Assembly (NCBI RefSeq): GCF_001698125.1
Contig: NZ_CP013854.1
Location: 3,100,001-3,164,000 of the forward strand
DNA: 64,000 bases
Direction: 5' to 3'
From: Pseudonocardia sp. HH130630-07
Lineage (GTDB): Bacteria > Actinomycetota > Actinomycetes > Mycobacteriales > Pseudonocardiaceae
Shown here: one piece after another, positions 38,877-49,084 of the stretch
Layout: each line of letters begins with the position of its first letter
Position numbering within the stretch: the first letter of the stretch is position 1
Program-made: the position numbers and the translations under genes
The notes under the pieces: model-generated
What the model saw: only the letters and a program-made list of their open reading frames with translations
What the model was told of the DNA's origin: nothing
Databases searched by the model: none

Positions 38877-40316
38877 TCAGCGGCCCCCGGAGCGCCGGCG
38901 CAGCGCGGCCAGCACCGCGACCAGCGCGCCCACGGTGGCCGCGACCGCCCCCACCGCGACGGTCGCCGGGATGACGGGGGAGTGCGGCGTGGCCGGGGGG
39001 AGCGGTGCACGGGCGGTCGCCGCGTCGTCGTAGCCGGTCCACGGGCCCCCGGCGGTCCCGGCCGCGACGGCGGAACCGGGGCCCGGGTCCAGCAGCAGCG
39101 GCTCGGCGGTGAGCGCGGCGGTCGGGTCGAGGACGCCGTCGCCGACCCGGTCGTCGCGGCCCGCCCCGGGCCGGCGGGCCGTCGCGCGGAGCCGGTCGGC
39201 GACCTGCTCGGCGGAGAGCATCGGGAACCGCTCCCGGACCAGTGCGGCGGTGCCCGCCACGAGCGGGGCCGCGTACGACGTCCCGCTGATCACCGAGCCC
39301 TCCGGCCCGGTCGGCGCGGGCAGGTCCACTCCCGGCGCGGCCAGGTCCACCCAGGCTCCGGCCACCGAGAACGGGGCCGGGCGGTCCGCGCCGTCGACCG
39401 CCCCGACGGCAAGGACCTCGTCGTAGAGCGCGGGCAGCGGGCGCAGGCCGGGGTCACCGGTGCAGGTCCCGGACGGGTCGAGGTTCCCGGCCGCCGCGAC
39501 GACGAGGACGTCGGCCCTGCTGGCGGCGGCGACCGCGGCACGCAGCGGTGCGTCGGCGGTGTCCAGCCGGTCGGTCGGTACGCAGACCACCTCGGACACG
39601 TTGATCACGGATGCGCCCAGCTCGACGGACCGCTCGATGGCCGAGGCCAGCGTCGAGATCTCGCCGGCCGGACGTTCGGCGCCCTCGTCGTCGCGCACGG
39701 TGTAGCGCAGCGACGACTGGCGCAGCGACAGCACCCCGGCGCCGGGGGCGAGGCCCGCACCGGTCCCGGTGCGCGGATCCGCGGCCCCGGCGAGCAGCAG
39801 CGCGACGTCGGTGCCGTGGCTGTCGCAGTCGTCGAGACCGTCGCCGCCGGCGAGGTAGTCGCCGCCGCCGCGCAACCGGCCGTCGAGGCGGGGGACCGCC
39901 TCGACCCCGGTGTCGATCACCGCGACCGTCTCGCCGGCGCCGGTGGCGAGGCCGTCCGGCGGTCGCGGGACCGCCTCCGCGGCGGCGCCGGGCCCGCCCG
40001 TTCCCGGGTTGCTGCACCCACGGACCTGCCGGAGCCCGTCGGCCTCGCCCGGCGGGCCGGAGTCCACCTGGGCCACCGCGGCACCGGATCCCGTCCGCGG
40101 CACGGGCCGCCCGCCCGGCGGGCCGACGGCGGCCGGTCCGGGCGGGGTGCGCGGCGCGCTCGCCGGTGCGACCGGGCCCGGCGGGGCACCCGCGGGGCCG
40201 GCGGAGGTGACGGCCCCGGCCGGTCCGGTCACCGCGACCGGCCCGGCGGCCAGCAGGACGATCCCGGCCGCCGTGGCGACCCGGATGCCCGTGCCCGCCG
40301 TCCTCCTCCCGGTCAC
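38877..40316 (-). CDS. mycP: Mycosin, subtilisin-like membrane protease (S8 family)
   Basis: 479 residues from the GTG at 40316 (GTGA overlap with eccD). N-terminal signal segment (about 10-35), a Pro-rich linker, then the S8 catalytic triad: D135 (VIDTGV), H167 (SHGTDV), S347 (SGTSYAAP), with oxyanion N278. A C-terminal membrane anchor (VAVGAVAATVGALVAVLAAL) ends the protein. Mycosins stabilise the ESX complex and cleave some substrates outside the membrane. The minus-strand frame continues far into eccC but that part is an artefact. Confidence 0.93.
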   Translation of the reverse strand: MTGRRTAGTGIRVATAAGIVLLAAGPVAVTGPAGAVTSAGPAGAPPGPVAPASAPRTPPGPAAVGPPGGRPVPRTGSGAAVAQVDSGPPGEADGLRQVRGCSNPGTGGPGAAAEAVPRPPDGLATGAGETVAVIDTGVEAVPRLDGRLRGGGDYLAGGDGLDDCDSHGTDVALLLAGAADPRTGTGAGLAPGAGVLSLRQSSLRYTVRDDEGAERPAGEISTLASAIERSVELGASVINVSEVVCVPTDRLDTADAPLRAAVAAASRADVLVVAAAGNLDPSGTCTGDPGLRPLPALYDEVLAVGAVDGADRPAPFSVAGAWVDLAAPGVDLPAPTGPEGSVISGTSYAAPLVAGTAALVRERFPMLSAEQVADRLRATARRPGAGRDDRVGDGVLDPTAALTAEPLLLDPGPGSAVAAGTAGGPWTGYDDAATARAPLPPATPHSPVIPATVAVGAVAATVGALVAVLAALRRRSGGR

Positions 40317-41683
40317 AGGCCGCGGACCAGGCCGAACAGGCCCATCGCCGCGAGCGCCGCCGGGATGGTCGCCGCGGTCAGGATCAGCTCGGTGATGTCG
40401 AGCGCCCGCCGCGCCGGTGGCGACGGCGTCGTCCGGACGGCGGCTGCCGCCCCGGCCACCGCGAGCAGCAGGCCGCACCCGACGGCGACCCGCAGCCCCG
40501 GGCCGAGGGCGAGCGCCGCGGGGACCGCCGCCACCGCGACCGCGACGACGGCGGTCCCGGTCAGCACCCGGGCGGCGATCGGATCGGCCAGTGCGCGGGC
40601 CCGCAGCAGCAGCACCGCCGCCGTCACCACCAGCAGCAGCGCCCCCGTCCAGCCGCCGGTCGCCGCGGCCGTCGCGGCGCCTCCGGCGGCCGGGAGCGCG
40701 GTACCGGCGAGCGTCCCGGAGTACAGGCCGCGGGCCAGCCGGGCCCGGACGGCGAGCGTGTCGCCGGGCAGCAGCCGCTCGGCGTCGGGCAGCCCGCCCG
40801 CGTCGCTGGGCACCGCCGGCGCCGGGACCCCGGCGAGCCGGACCGCGATCCGGGGCAGCAGCGGGCCGGCGGCGAGCGCGGGCGCGGCGAGGCCGACCGC
40901 GACCGCGGCGGCCGGGGCGTCGAGGAGCACGTGGAAGAGCACGGCCGGTGCCGTCACGGTGGCGGCCAGCGCGACCGCGAGCAGCAGCGGCGACACGCTC
41001 CGGCGCACGGCCTGCCCGGCCGCCGCGGCGAGCCCGGCACCGGCCACCGCGAGCAGCAGCCCGCCGGCCCCGAACGACGCCGGCAGCAGCAGCGGGCCGA
41101 CCGTCGCCGCGGGCGGCACGGCACACAGCGCCGCCCCGGCCGCGGTCCGGGCGTCGGTGCCGGGGGCCCGGTGCGCGAGCACCAGCGCCGCCACCGTCCC
41201 GGCCGCCGCGACCGCCGCGGCCAGCCACCGCAGTGGACCGTCGACGGTGGACAGGACCAGGCAGGCCGCCGCGACGCCGAGCACGGCCGCGGCCGGGCCG
41301 GCCCACGGCGCGGCCGCGGAGCCGTCGCTCACGTCCCGCACCGCCCGCGCGACGGCCTCGGCGGCGTCGTCGAGGACCGGGGGCGCGGGTGCGGGTTCGG
41401 TGGGACCGAGCCGGAGCAGCTCGCCGTCGCGGACCCGGAGCTCGTCGAGGGTGGCGTCCGGCGGCAGCGGGCCGCCGGCCGGACCGGTGAACCGCCAGGC
41501 CTGCGGGCGCTGCGCCGCCGGGTCCCGGCCGAGGAGCTCCCGCACCATCGGCACCAGCTCGGCGACCGGCACGTCCGCCGGGAGGGCCAGGTCCGCCCGA
41601 CCGCGCGGGGTCAGGACGGAGACCCGCACCCAGGGACCGGTGGTGGCACCGACGGTCGACGGCGCGGGCAGGACGCTGGTCAC
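40313..41683 (-). CDS. eccD: Type VII secretion integral membrane protein EccD
   Basis: 456 residues from the GTG at 41683, with CCGGAG 5 nt upstream. The N-terminal ubiquitin-like (YukD) domain (VRVSVLTPRGRADLALPADVPVAELVPMVRELLG) spans about 15-95. About eleven membrane segments follow, many Ala/Leu-rich. EccD forms the channel vestibule of the ESX complex. Overlaps mycP by 4 bp and is divergent from eccC, with a 139-bp gap between them. Confidence 0.93.
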   Translation of the reverse strand: MTSVLPAPSTVGATTGPWVRVSVLTPRGRADLALPADVPVAELVPMVRELLGRDPAAQRPQAWRFTGPAGGPLPPDATLDELRVRDGELLRLGPTEPAPAPPVLDDAAEAVARAVRDVSDGSAAAPWAGPAAAVLGVAAACLVLSTVDGPLRWLAAAVAAAGTVAALVLAHRAPGTDARTAAGAALCAVPPAATVGPLLLPASFGAGGLLLAVAGAGLAAAAGQAVRRSVSPLLLAVALAATVTAPAVLFHVLLDAPAAAVAVGLAAPALAAGPLLPRIAVRLAGVPAPAVPSDAGGLPDAERLLPGDTLAVRARLARGLYSGTLAGTALPAAGGAATAAATGGWTGALLLVVTAAVLLLRARALADPIAARVLTGTAVVAVAVAAVPAALALGPGLRVAVGCGLLLAVAGAAAAVRTTPSPPARRALDITELILTAATIPAALAAMGLFGLVRGL

Positions 41684-41822
41684 GAGCGGCTCCGGGACTT
41701 GGCGGAAACGGCCACGGGGTTCCGCGCCGGCTGCGAGTATTCGCCCGTCCCGGCACTCGCCGTGGGCGTTCGGCACAAGTTCGCGGGTGATCCGCGACGG
41801 ATCGGTGCGTGCGGAGGTCCGC

Positions 41823-44800
41823 GTGGCGGGAACGATCGGTCTGCGACGGCCCCGGCGCACGGTGCCGGAGCCGCCCGGCGGCGAGCTGGTGCTGGAGCCG
41901 CCGCCCGAGCCGGAGCGTCCGGTACCGGGCGGTCTCGCGCAGCGGTTGCTGCCGCTGGTGATGATCGGCGGCGCGTTGCTGTTCGTCGTGCTCGGCCGCG
42001 GGGAGGCCAGCACCTGGCTGTTCGGCGGGATGTTCGCGCTGTCCGCGGTGGCGATGCTGGTCTCCGGCGGCGGCCGGGGGGCCGGGGCGCGCACCGCGAC
42101 CATGGACGAGGACCGGCGCGACTACCTGCGCTACCTCGACGTGCTGGCCGGCCAGGCCCGCGACGTCGCCACCGCCCAGCGCGCCGCACTGGAGACGGTG
42201 CACCCGGACCCGGGCGCCTGGCCGGACGTGCTCGCCGTCAACCGGCTGTGGGAGCGCCGCCCGGCCGACGACGACTTCGGGCGGCTGCGCGCCGGCCGCG
42301 GCACCCAGCGGCTGGCGACCCGGCTCACCGCCCCGCACACCGGCCCGCTGGAGACCCTGGAGCCGCTGTCCGCGCTCGCGCTGCGCCGGTTCCTGCGGCG
42401 CCACTCGACGGTCGCCGACCTGCCGGTCGCGGTGGACGTCCGGGCCGCGGCGACCGTCTGGCTCGAACCGGTCGACGAGGCCGCCCCGGCGGCCCCGGCG
42501 CTGGACCTCGCCCGGGCGCTCGTCGTGCAGTACGCGCTCTGGCACGGTCCGGACGACGCCCGGATCGCCGTCGTCGCACCCGGTGCGGCGGCCTCGCGGT
42601 GGGACTGGGTGAAGTGGCTGCCGCACGCCGAGCACCCGCGGCTCACCGACGCCGTCGGGCCGGTCCGGATGATCGCCGAGGACCCGGACCGGGTCCGGCG
42701 CTGGTGGGTCGACGAGCCGTCGTCGGCGGGCTCGCACCTGCTCGTCGTGCTCGACGGCGTCGCCGACTCGCCGGGGGCGTGGGCCGGGCTGCCCGGGGTG
42801 ACGGTGCTGCGGATCGGCCCGGCCGGTGGACGCCGGCCCGCCGCGTCGGTGCTGCGCCTGGCCGCCGGGCACACCCCCGGCGGCGGCTCGGTCCTGCGCC
42901 GCGGCGGCCCGACCGGCACGGCGATCGGGACGCCGGACGCCGTGACCTACGCCGAGGCACGGGCGTTCGCCCGCCGGCTGGCCCGCTACCGCCCGGCCGG
43001 CTCCGCGGGCGCGGCCGTCGACCCGGCGGCCGACGAGCTGTCCACCGGGCTGCCGTCGCTGCTGGGGCTCGGAACGATCGACGCGGCCGGGACGACGGCG
43101 TTGCGCCGCCGTCGTGGCCCCGCGGAACGGCTGCGGGTCCCGATCGGGGTGGACGAGGCGGGCCGCCCGGTGCTGCTCGACGTGAAGGAGTCCGCGCAGG
43201 GCGGGGCCGGGCCGCACGGGCTGTGCATCGGCGCGACCGGGTCGGGCAAGTCCGAGCTGCTGCGCACGCTGGTGCTGGGGCTCGCAGCCACGCACACCGC
43301 CGACGAGCTGAACCTGGTCCTCGTCGACTTCAAGGGCGGCGCGACCTTCCTCGGGCTGGCCGGGCTGCCGCACACCTCCGCGGTGATCACGAACCTGGCC
43401 GAGGAGCTGACCCTGGTCGACCGGATGGCCGATGCGCTCGCCGGCGAGATCACCCGCCGCCAGGAGGTGCTGCGCGACGCCGGGAACCTCGCGTCGCAGG
43501 CCGAGCACGTCGCGCTGCGCCGGGCGGCGGAACGTCGCGGCGAGCCGGTGCCCGACCCGCTGCCGTCGCTGCTGGTGGTGGTCGACGAGTTCTCCGAGCT
43601 GCTCGCCCAGCGCCCGGAGATGATCGACCTGATGGTGACCGTCGGACGGCTGGGCCGCTCGCTCGGCATCCACCTGCTGCTCGCGTCGCAGCGGCTGGAG
43701 GAGGGACGCCTGCGCGGCCTGGAGTCGCACCTGTCCTACCGGATCGCGCTGCGGACGTTCTCCGCCGCCGAGTCCCGGGCCGTGCTCGGCGTCCCGGACG
43801 CCCACCTGCTCCCGCCGACGCCCGGCGCCGCCTACCTGTCCGCCGGGACCGACGAGCTGGTGCGCTTCCGCGCCGCCTACGCCTCGGGCCCGTCCGAGGA
43901 CCGCCCGGTCCGGCGCCGGGCGGCGGCGGTGTCGCGCCGGGTGCTGCCGTTCTCGGCCGCGCCGGTCCCGGTCCGCGAGCCCCGCGACGGCGCGGCCCCG
44001 GCGGCGGCGCCCACCGAGGATCCGGACGCCCGGATCCCGACCGTGCTGGACCGGATCGTCGACGCGGTCTCCGGCCCGGGACCGCGGGCCCACCAGGTGT
44101 GGCTCCCGCCGCTGGAGGAGCCGCCGCCGCTGACCGTGGTGCTGGGCGAACCGGCCGAGCGCCCGGGGCGCGGCCTGCAGGTGCCCGGCCCGTCCGGGGC
44201 GCTGCAGGCCCCGATCGGCCTGGTGGACCGGCCGTACCTGCAGCGCCGGGACCCGATGGTGGTGGACCTGTCCGGGGCGGCGGGGCACCTCGCCGTCGTC
44301 GGCGGGCCGCGCTCGGGCAAGTCGACCGCGCTGCGCACGCTCGTCGTCGCGCTGGCGCTCACCCACACCCCGCACGAGCTGGGGGTGCACGCCCTGGACC
44401 TGGGGGGCGGGACGCTCGCCCCGCTCGCCGGGCTGCCGCACGTCGGGACGGTCGCCGACCGCCGCCGGACCGATCTCGTCCGGCGGGTGGTCGCCGAGGT
44501 CGTCGCCGTCGTCGAGCACCGGGAGCAGCTGTTCGGGACGCACGGGATCGCCGGGGTGGAGGAGTTCCGCACCCGCCGGGCGGCCGGGGAGTTCGCCGAC
44601 GAGCCCTGCACCGACCTGCTGCTGGTCGTCGACGGCTACGCGGCGCTGCGGGCCGGGTTCGAGGACCTCGACGAGAAGCTGACCGCGCTGGCGTCGGGTG
44701 GTCTGGCCTACGGCGTGCACGTCGCGGTGTCGGCCGCACGCTGGGCGGAGTTCCGGCCGGCGTTCCGCGACCAGGTCGGCAGCCGGTTCGAGCTGCGTCT

Positions 44801-45734
44801 CGGCGACCCGGCCGACTCCGAGATCGACCGGCGGCGGGCGGCCGCCGTCCCCACCCGGCCCGGCCACGGGCTGGCCCCGGACGGCGCGGCGGCGGTGTTC
44901 GCCGCACCGCTGCTGACCGACGGCGCGGACCCGGCACCGGTCGTCGCTGCCGCCTGGACGGGCACGTCGACGCCGCCGGTCCGGCTGCTGCCCGAGCGGA
45001 TCGCGGTCACCGAGCTGCCGCCGGGACCCGGCCGCGGCCCGGCCCTCGGCGTCGACGAGGACCGGCTCGGCACCGTCGAGCTCGACCCGGACGAGCCGCA
45101 CCTGCTGTGCTTCGCCGACGCCGGTGGCGGGAAGACGTCGCTGCTGCGGCTGCTGGCCCACGGCATCGCCGAGCGGTGGACGCCCGAACAGGCCCGGATC
45201 GTCGTCGTCGACCACCGGCGGACGCTGCTCGGGTCGATCCCGCCGGAGCACCTGCTCACCCACGCCTCGACCCCGGACGCGACCGTCCAGGCCTGCACCG
45301 ACATCGCCGGCTCGCTCGGCCGCCGGCTGCCCGGCGCCGACGTCACCCCGCGTCAGCTGCGGGAGCGGTCGTGGTGGAGCGGCCCGGACGTCTGGCTGCT
45401 GGTGGACGACTACGACCTCGTGGTCCCGGCGACCGGCAGCTCCGGCGGTCACCCGCTGCTGCCGCTGGCCGAGTACCTGCCGCAGGCCAGGGACGTGGGC
45501 CTGCACGTCGTCCTCACCCGGCGCTCGGGCGGGGCGAGCCGGGCGCTGTTCGACCCGGTGCTCGGCCGGCTCCGCGAGCTGGGGGCACCCGGGTTCGTCG
45601 GCTCCGGGAGCCCGGACGAGGGCGCGCTGCTGGAGAAGGTGAAGCCGGGCCCGATGCCGCCGGGCCGCGCCGTGCTCGTCGACCGGCGGTTCGGGGCCCG
45701 CCGGATGCAGATCGCCTGGACCGACCCGGAGTGA
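41823..45734 (+). CDS. eccC: Type VII secretion ATPase EccC (fused EccCa-EccCb)
   Basis: 1303 residues, GTG start with GGAGG 5 nt upstream. Two membrane segments at about 42-82, then three FtsK/SpoIIIE-type ATPase domains. Walker A motifs: IGATGSGKSELLR near 470, GGPRSGKSTALR near 828, and DAGGGKTSLLR near 1100, the last lacking the first glycine. Walker B of domain 1 is LLVVVDEFSELL. It powers substrate recognition and export. A single-chain EccC is typical of ESX-4-like loci. Its stop overlaps the next gene. Confidence 0.97.
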   Translation: MAGTIGLRRPRRTVPEPPGGELVLEPPPEPERPVPGGLAQRLLPLVMIGGALLFVVLGRGEASTWLFGGMFALSAVAMLVSGGGRGAGARTATMDEDRRDYLRYLDVLAGQARDVATAQRAALETVHPDPGAWPDVLAVNRLWERRPADDDFGRLRAGRGTQRLATRLTAPHTGPLETLEPLSALALRRFLRRHSTVADLPVAVDVRAAATVWLEPVDEAAPAAPALDLARALVVQYALWHGPDDARIAVVAPGAAASRWDWVKWLPHAEHPRLTDAVGPVRMIAEDPDRVRRWWVDEPSSAGSHLLVVLDGVADSPGAWAGLPGVTVLRIGPAGGRRPAASVLRLAAGHTPGGGSVLRRGGPTGTAIGTPDAVTYAEARAFARRLARYRPAGSAGAAVDPAADELSTGLPSLLGLGTIDAAGTTALRRRRGPAERLRVPIGVDEAGRPVLLDVKESAQGGAGPHGLCIGATGSGKSELLRTLVLGLAATHTADELNLVLVDFKGGATFLGLAGLPHTSAVITNLAEELTLVDRMADALAGEITRRQEVLRDAGNLASQAEHVALRRAAERRGEPVPDPLPSLLVVVDEFSELLAQRPEMIDLMVTVGRLGRSLGIHLLLASQRLEEGRLRGLESHLSYRIALRTFSAAESRAVLGVPDAHLLPPTPGAAYLSAGTDELVRFRAAYASGPSEDRPVRRRAAAVSRRVLPFSAAPVPVREPRDGAAPAAAPTEDPDARIPTVLDRIVDAVSGPGPRAHQVWLPPLEEPPPLTVVLGEPAERPGRGLQVPGPSGALQAPIGLVDRPYLQRRDPMVVDLSGAAGHLAVVGGPRSGKSTALRTLVVALALTHTPHELGVHALDLGGGTLAPLAGLPHVGTVADRRRTDLVRRVVAEVVAVVEHREQLFGTHGIAGVEEFRTRRAAGEFADEPCTDLLLVVDGYAALRAGFEDLDEKLTALASGGLAYGVHVAVSAARWAEFRPAFRDQVGSRFELRLGDPADSEIDRRRAAAVPTRPGHGLAPDGAAAVFAAPLLTDGADPAPVVAAAWTGTSTPPVRLLPERIAVTELPPGPGRGPALGVDEDRLGTVELDPDEPHLLCFADAGGGKTSLLRLLAHGIAERWTPEQARIVVVDHRRTLLGSIPPEHLLTHASTPDATVQACTDIAGSLGRRLPGADVTPRQLRERSWWSGPDVWLLVDDYDLVVPATGSSGGHPLLPLAEYLPQARDVGLHVVLTRRSGGASRALFDPVLGRLRELGAPGFVGSGSPDEGALLEKVKPGPMPPGRAVLVDRRFGARRMQIAWTDPE

Positions 45735-46954
45735 GCCCGCACGCGGTGGCCGTGCACGCCCGTCCCGGCGGGGTGCTGCTCGCCTCCGCGGACGCCCGCG
45801 GGATCCGGTTCCTGGCCGCCGTCGCGCCCGGGACGCCGCCCGCGGCGGCGGTGCGCGCGGTGTTCGGCGACGATCCGCCCGGGATCGTCGTGCGGGTCGG
45901 GGCGACGCCGGGCGGGGACCTCCCCGGGGCGCCGCGGGTGCTCCCGGTGCCGGTCGCGGTGGCGGTGCTCGCGGTCGGGCCGGAGCCGCCGCCCGGCCCG
46001 GTCCTCGTGCTCGACGCCGGTCCGGACGGGACCGAGGCGACCCTGGTGGCGCCGGACCGCACGGTGACGCCCGCGGCGTGGCCGTGCGCGGTACCCGGCG
46101 CCCGCGATCCGGTCCCGGCTGCTCCCGGTGCCGCGCCGCCCCGGGTGCCCGCCGGGCCCGCGGACGCCGCGACCGTGCCGGGCGGCCCGGTCGAGGTCGT
46201 GCTCGCCGGTGAGCGGGCCGCCGACCCGGCCTGGGTGCGTGCCGTCGCCGGGAGCTGCGGAGCTCCGGTGCGGGTCGCCGGCCCGGAGGCGGCCGGGGAC
46301 CCGGCCGAGGTGGCGGGGGCCGGGCCGGGCACGGCGGCCGTGCTGGGCGCCGCGCTGCTGGGGGCGGCCCTGCTCGGGGCGGACCGTCCGGGGACCGGCG
46401 CCGCCCGGACCGGGGAGGCCGCGGCCAGTGCCCCGTCCGGGGTGGACGGACCGGACCCGATGCGCCTCCTGTTCCCGGCGCTCGCCGTGCTGGGGGCCGT
46501 GCTCGTCGTCGCGGGACTGCTGGTGGGGACGCCCGGTGAGCCGGGGACGGGCGTCGTCGTGCAGTACGGGTTCCGCGCCGCGGTGCCCGCCGGGTGGGAG
46601 CACAGCGGCGGCGACCCGGCCCGGCGCCGGGTGCTGCTCACCCCGGCCGGGCGGCCGGACGGCGCGGACCTCGTCGTCGTGGAGCGGAGCCCGCTGACCT
46701 ACGACGCCGGACGCGAGCCCGGCCGGGCACCGGCGGAGCTGGCCGGGCTGCTCGGCGGCCGGGCCGAGGCCGCGACGGTCGCCGGGCGGGCCGTGCAGCG
46801 CTACGTGCAGCGGCCCGGGGACGGCACCCTGGTCGACTGGCACGTCCTGTTCGACGGCGGGGACCAGCTCGTCGTCGGCTGCCGCCGGCCGGGCGCCGCC
46901 GGTCCTGCCGCGGCGTGCGCCGAGGTCGTCGGATCGGTCCGCCCGGTCCGGTGA
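45731..46954 (+). CDS. Type VII secretion-associated protein (Rv3446c-like)
   Basis: 407 residues, GTG start in a GTGA overlap with eccC. The N-terminal half is Ala/Pro/Gly-rich with a possible ATPase-like fold. One membrane segment lies at about 243-265 (LLFPALAVLGAVLVVAGLLVG). The C-terminal extracytoplasmic part (VQYGFRAAVPAGWEHSGGD to the end) is the conserved domain of type VII secretion-associated proteins. Position and order match Rv3446c in the mycobacterial ESX-4 locus. Function unknown. Confidence 0.85.
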   Translation: MSPHAVAVHARPGGVLLASADARGIRFLAAVAPGTPPAAAVRAVFGDDPPGIVVRVGATPGGDLPGAPRVLPVPVAVAVLAVGPEPPPGPVLVLDAGPDGTEATLVAPDRTVTPAAWPCAVPGARDPVPAAPGAAPPRVPAGPADAATVPGGPVEVVLAGERAADPAWVRAVAGSCGAPVRVAGPEAAGDPAEVAGAGPGTAAVLGAALLGAALLGADRPGTGAARTGEAAASAPSGVDGPDPMRLLFPALAVLGAVLVVAGLLVGTPGEPGTGVVVQYGFRAAVPAGWEHSGGDPARRRVLLTPAGRPDGADLVVVERSPLTYDAGREPGRAPAELAGLLGGRAEAATVAGRAVQRYVQRPGDGTLVDWHVLFDGGDQLVVGCRRPGAAGPAAACAEVVGSVRPVR

Positions 46955-47094
46955 GCCGTTCCCGGTCGCGAACGAACATCCCCGAACGCCCACGGCCGGG
47001 CCGCGGAGCTGCCACGGTGCGCGGGCGGGGACGGACGTCCCCGGGGCCGGGCCGGTGACACGGCCGGGCCGGCTATCGGATCGGGGTGAGGCGC

Positions 47095-47406
47095 ATGGCC
47101 GAGGGATTCGGCACGACGACAGCGGAGATGACCCGGGCTGCGGGCCGGGTTCAGGAGGTCAGCACCGCCGTCAACGGCGAGCTGAGCGGGCTGCGGTCGC
47201 GGCTGGAGGCGACCCGCGGCCAGTGGGTGGGCTCCGCGGCCACCGCGTTCACCGTGCTGATGGCCGAGTGGGACGCCGAGGCCAAGCGGCTCAACGCGGC
47301 GCTCGCCGACATCTCCGAGCAGCTCGGGGGCACCGCGGTCGCCTACCAGCAGGTCGAGGACGAGAACACCCGCGGTGTCTCGGCGATCACGTCGGCACTG
47401 GGCTGA
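47095..47406 (+). CDS. esxU: WXG100 family protein (EsxU-like)
   Basis: 103 residues from the ATG at 47095; an in-frame GTG at 47086, with TATCGG 6 nt upstream, is an alternative start. Two predicted helices flank the turn motif WVG (QWVGSAATAF). No YxxxD/E export signal is obvious in the last residues. Probably forms a heterodimer with the next WXG100 protein and is exported by the ESX-4-like system. Position matches esxU. Confidence 0.85.
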   Translation: MAEGFGTTTAEMTRAAGRVQEVSTAVNGELSGLRSRLEATRGQWVGSAATAFTVLMAEWDAEAKRLNAALADISEQLGGTAVAYQQVEDENTRGVSAITSALG

Positions 47407-47417
47407 GGAGGCCGGAC

Positions 47418-47711
47418 ATGGCAAGCGAGATCAAGGTCACGTTCGCTGCGATCGAGCAGGCGGCGGCGGACATCGACGGGTCCCGGGCACGCATGCTGGC
47501 CCAGCTGGACGACCTGAAGCAGTCCCTGGCCCCGGTCGTCGGGACCTGGACCGGCGACGCGGCGGCGCGCTACACCGACGCCCAGCGGCGCTGGGACACC
47601 TCGGCGGCCGAGCTGACCGAGACCCTGCAGAAGATCAAGATGCTGGTGGGGCAGGCCGGCGAGGGCTACCGCGCCGTCGAGATGAACAACGCCAGGCGGT
47701 TCAGCGCCTGA
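47418..47711 (+). CDS. esxT: WXG100 family protein (EsxT-like)
   Basis: 97 residues, [26 protein letters not shown], with the WTG turn ([11 protein letters not shown]). The C-terminal region [16 protein letters not shown] contains YRAVE, a YxxxE export-type signal. It starts 11 bp after its partner, with GAGGAGG between them. Likely secreted as a heterodimer. The 283 bp before rplM hold a possible -10 box TACTCT (47767-47772). Confidence 0.9.
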   Translation: MASEIKVTFAAIEQAAADIDGSRARMLAQLDDLKQSLAPVVGTWTGDAAARYTDAQRRWDTSAAELTETLQKIKMLVGQAGEGYRAVEMNNARRFSA

Positions 47712-47994
47712 GCGCCCCGGGAGCGGGTGCACCGACCCCGGAGTGCCCGCTCCCGGAACCGCCGGGTACTCTCGACTCTCGTTGTGCAGCGGTGGAGACC
47801 CGCGGGCGCCGTACGCCATCCCTCGTGCAGGTGGACTGGGGACAGGCTCGTCGGCGAGTCCTGGCGGTTCGAGCGTCCGATCGGCGTCCACCAGCGGCAC
47901 GCTGAGGATCACCGACACACCAGTGTGGGCCGGTAACCGAGCGGACCCCGCCGGTTCCACCCACCGCAGCCGAGAACGACGACGAGGTAGCTTC

Positions 47995-48434
47995 GTGCCC
48001 ACGTACAGCCCCAAGCCCGGCGACATCACCCATGCCTGGCACGTGATCGACGCCGACGACGTGCGCCTCGGTCAGCTCGCCGCCAAGGCCGCCACGCTGT
48101 TGCGCGGCAAGCACAAGCCCACGTACGCGCCGCACATGGACAACGGCGACTTCGTCGTGATCATCAACGCGGAGAAGATCTCGGTGTCCGGCAACAAGCG
48201 GACCGACAAGTTCGTCTACCGCCACTCCGGCTTCCCGGGCGGGCTCCGCCAGCGTTCGGTCGGCGAGATGATCGACACCCAGCCCGACCGCCTCGTCGAG
48301 AAGGCGATCAAGGGCATGCTGCCGAAGAACCGCCTCGGGCGGGCGATGGCCAAGAAGCTCAAGGTCTACGCCGGTCCGTCGCACCCGCACGAGGCGCAGA
48401 AGCCGCAGCCGTTCGAGATCAAGCAGGTCACCCA

Positions 48435-48438
<4 letters not shown>
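47995..48438 (+). CDS. rplM: 50S ribosomal protein L13 (uL13)
   Basis: 147 residues from a GTG with GACGAGG upstream: [24 protein letters not shown]13 is an early 50S assembly protein. In-frame sequence upstream is open but not conserved. The stop overlaps the rpsI GTG. Confidence 0.97.
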
Positions 48439-49073
<635 letters not shown>

Positions 49074-49084
49074 ATCGCAGCCGG

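Noticed and set aside
38877..45506. Very long minus-strand frame across eccC and beyond
   Set aside because: Only its last 479 codons (mycP) look like a protein; the rest is antisense to eccD's upstream gap and eccC.
38982..46954. Two overlapping plus frames of over 2000 residues through the ESX region
   Set aside because: Real genes (eccC and the associated protein) occupy only their ends; the upstream parts are antisense to mycP and eccD.
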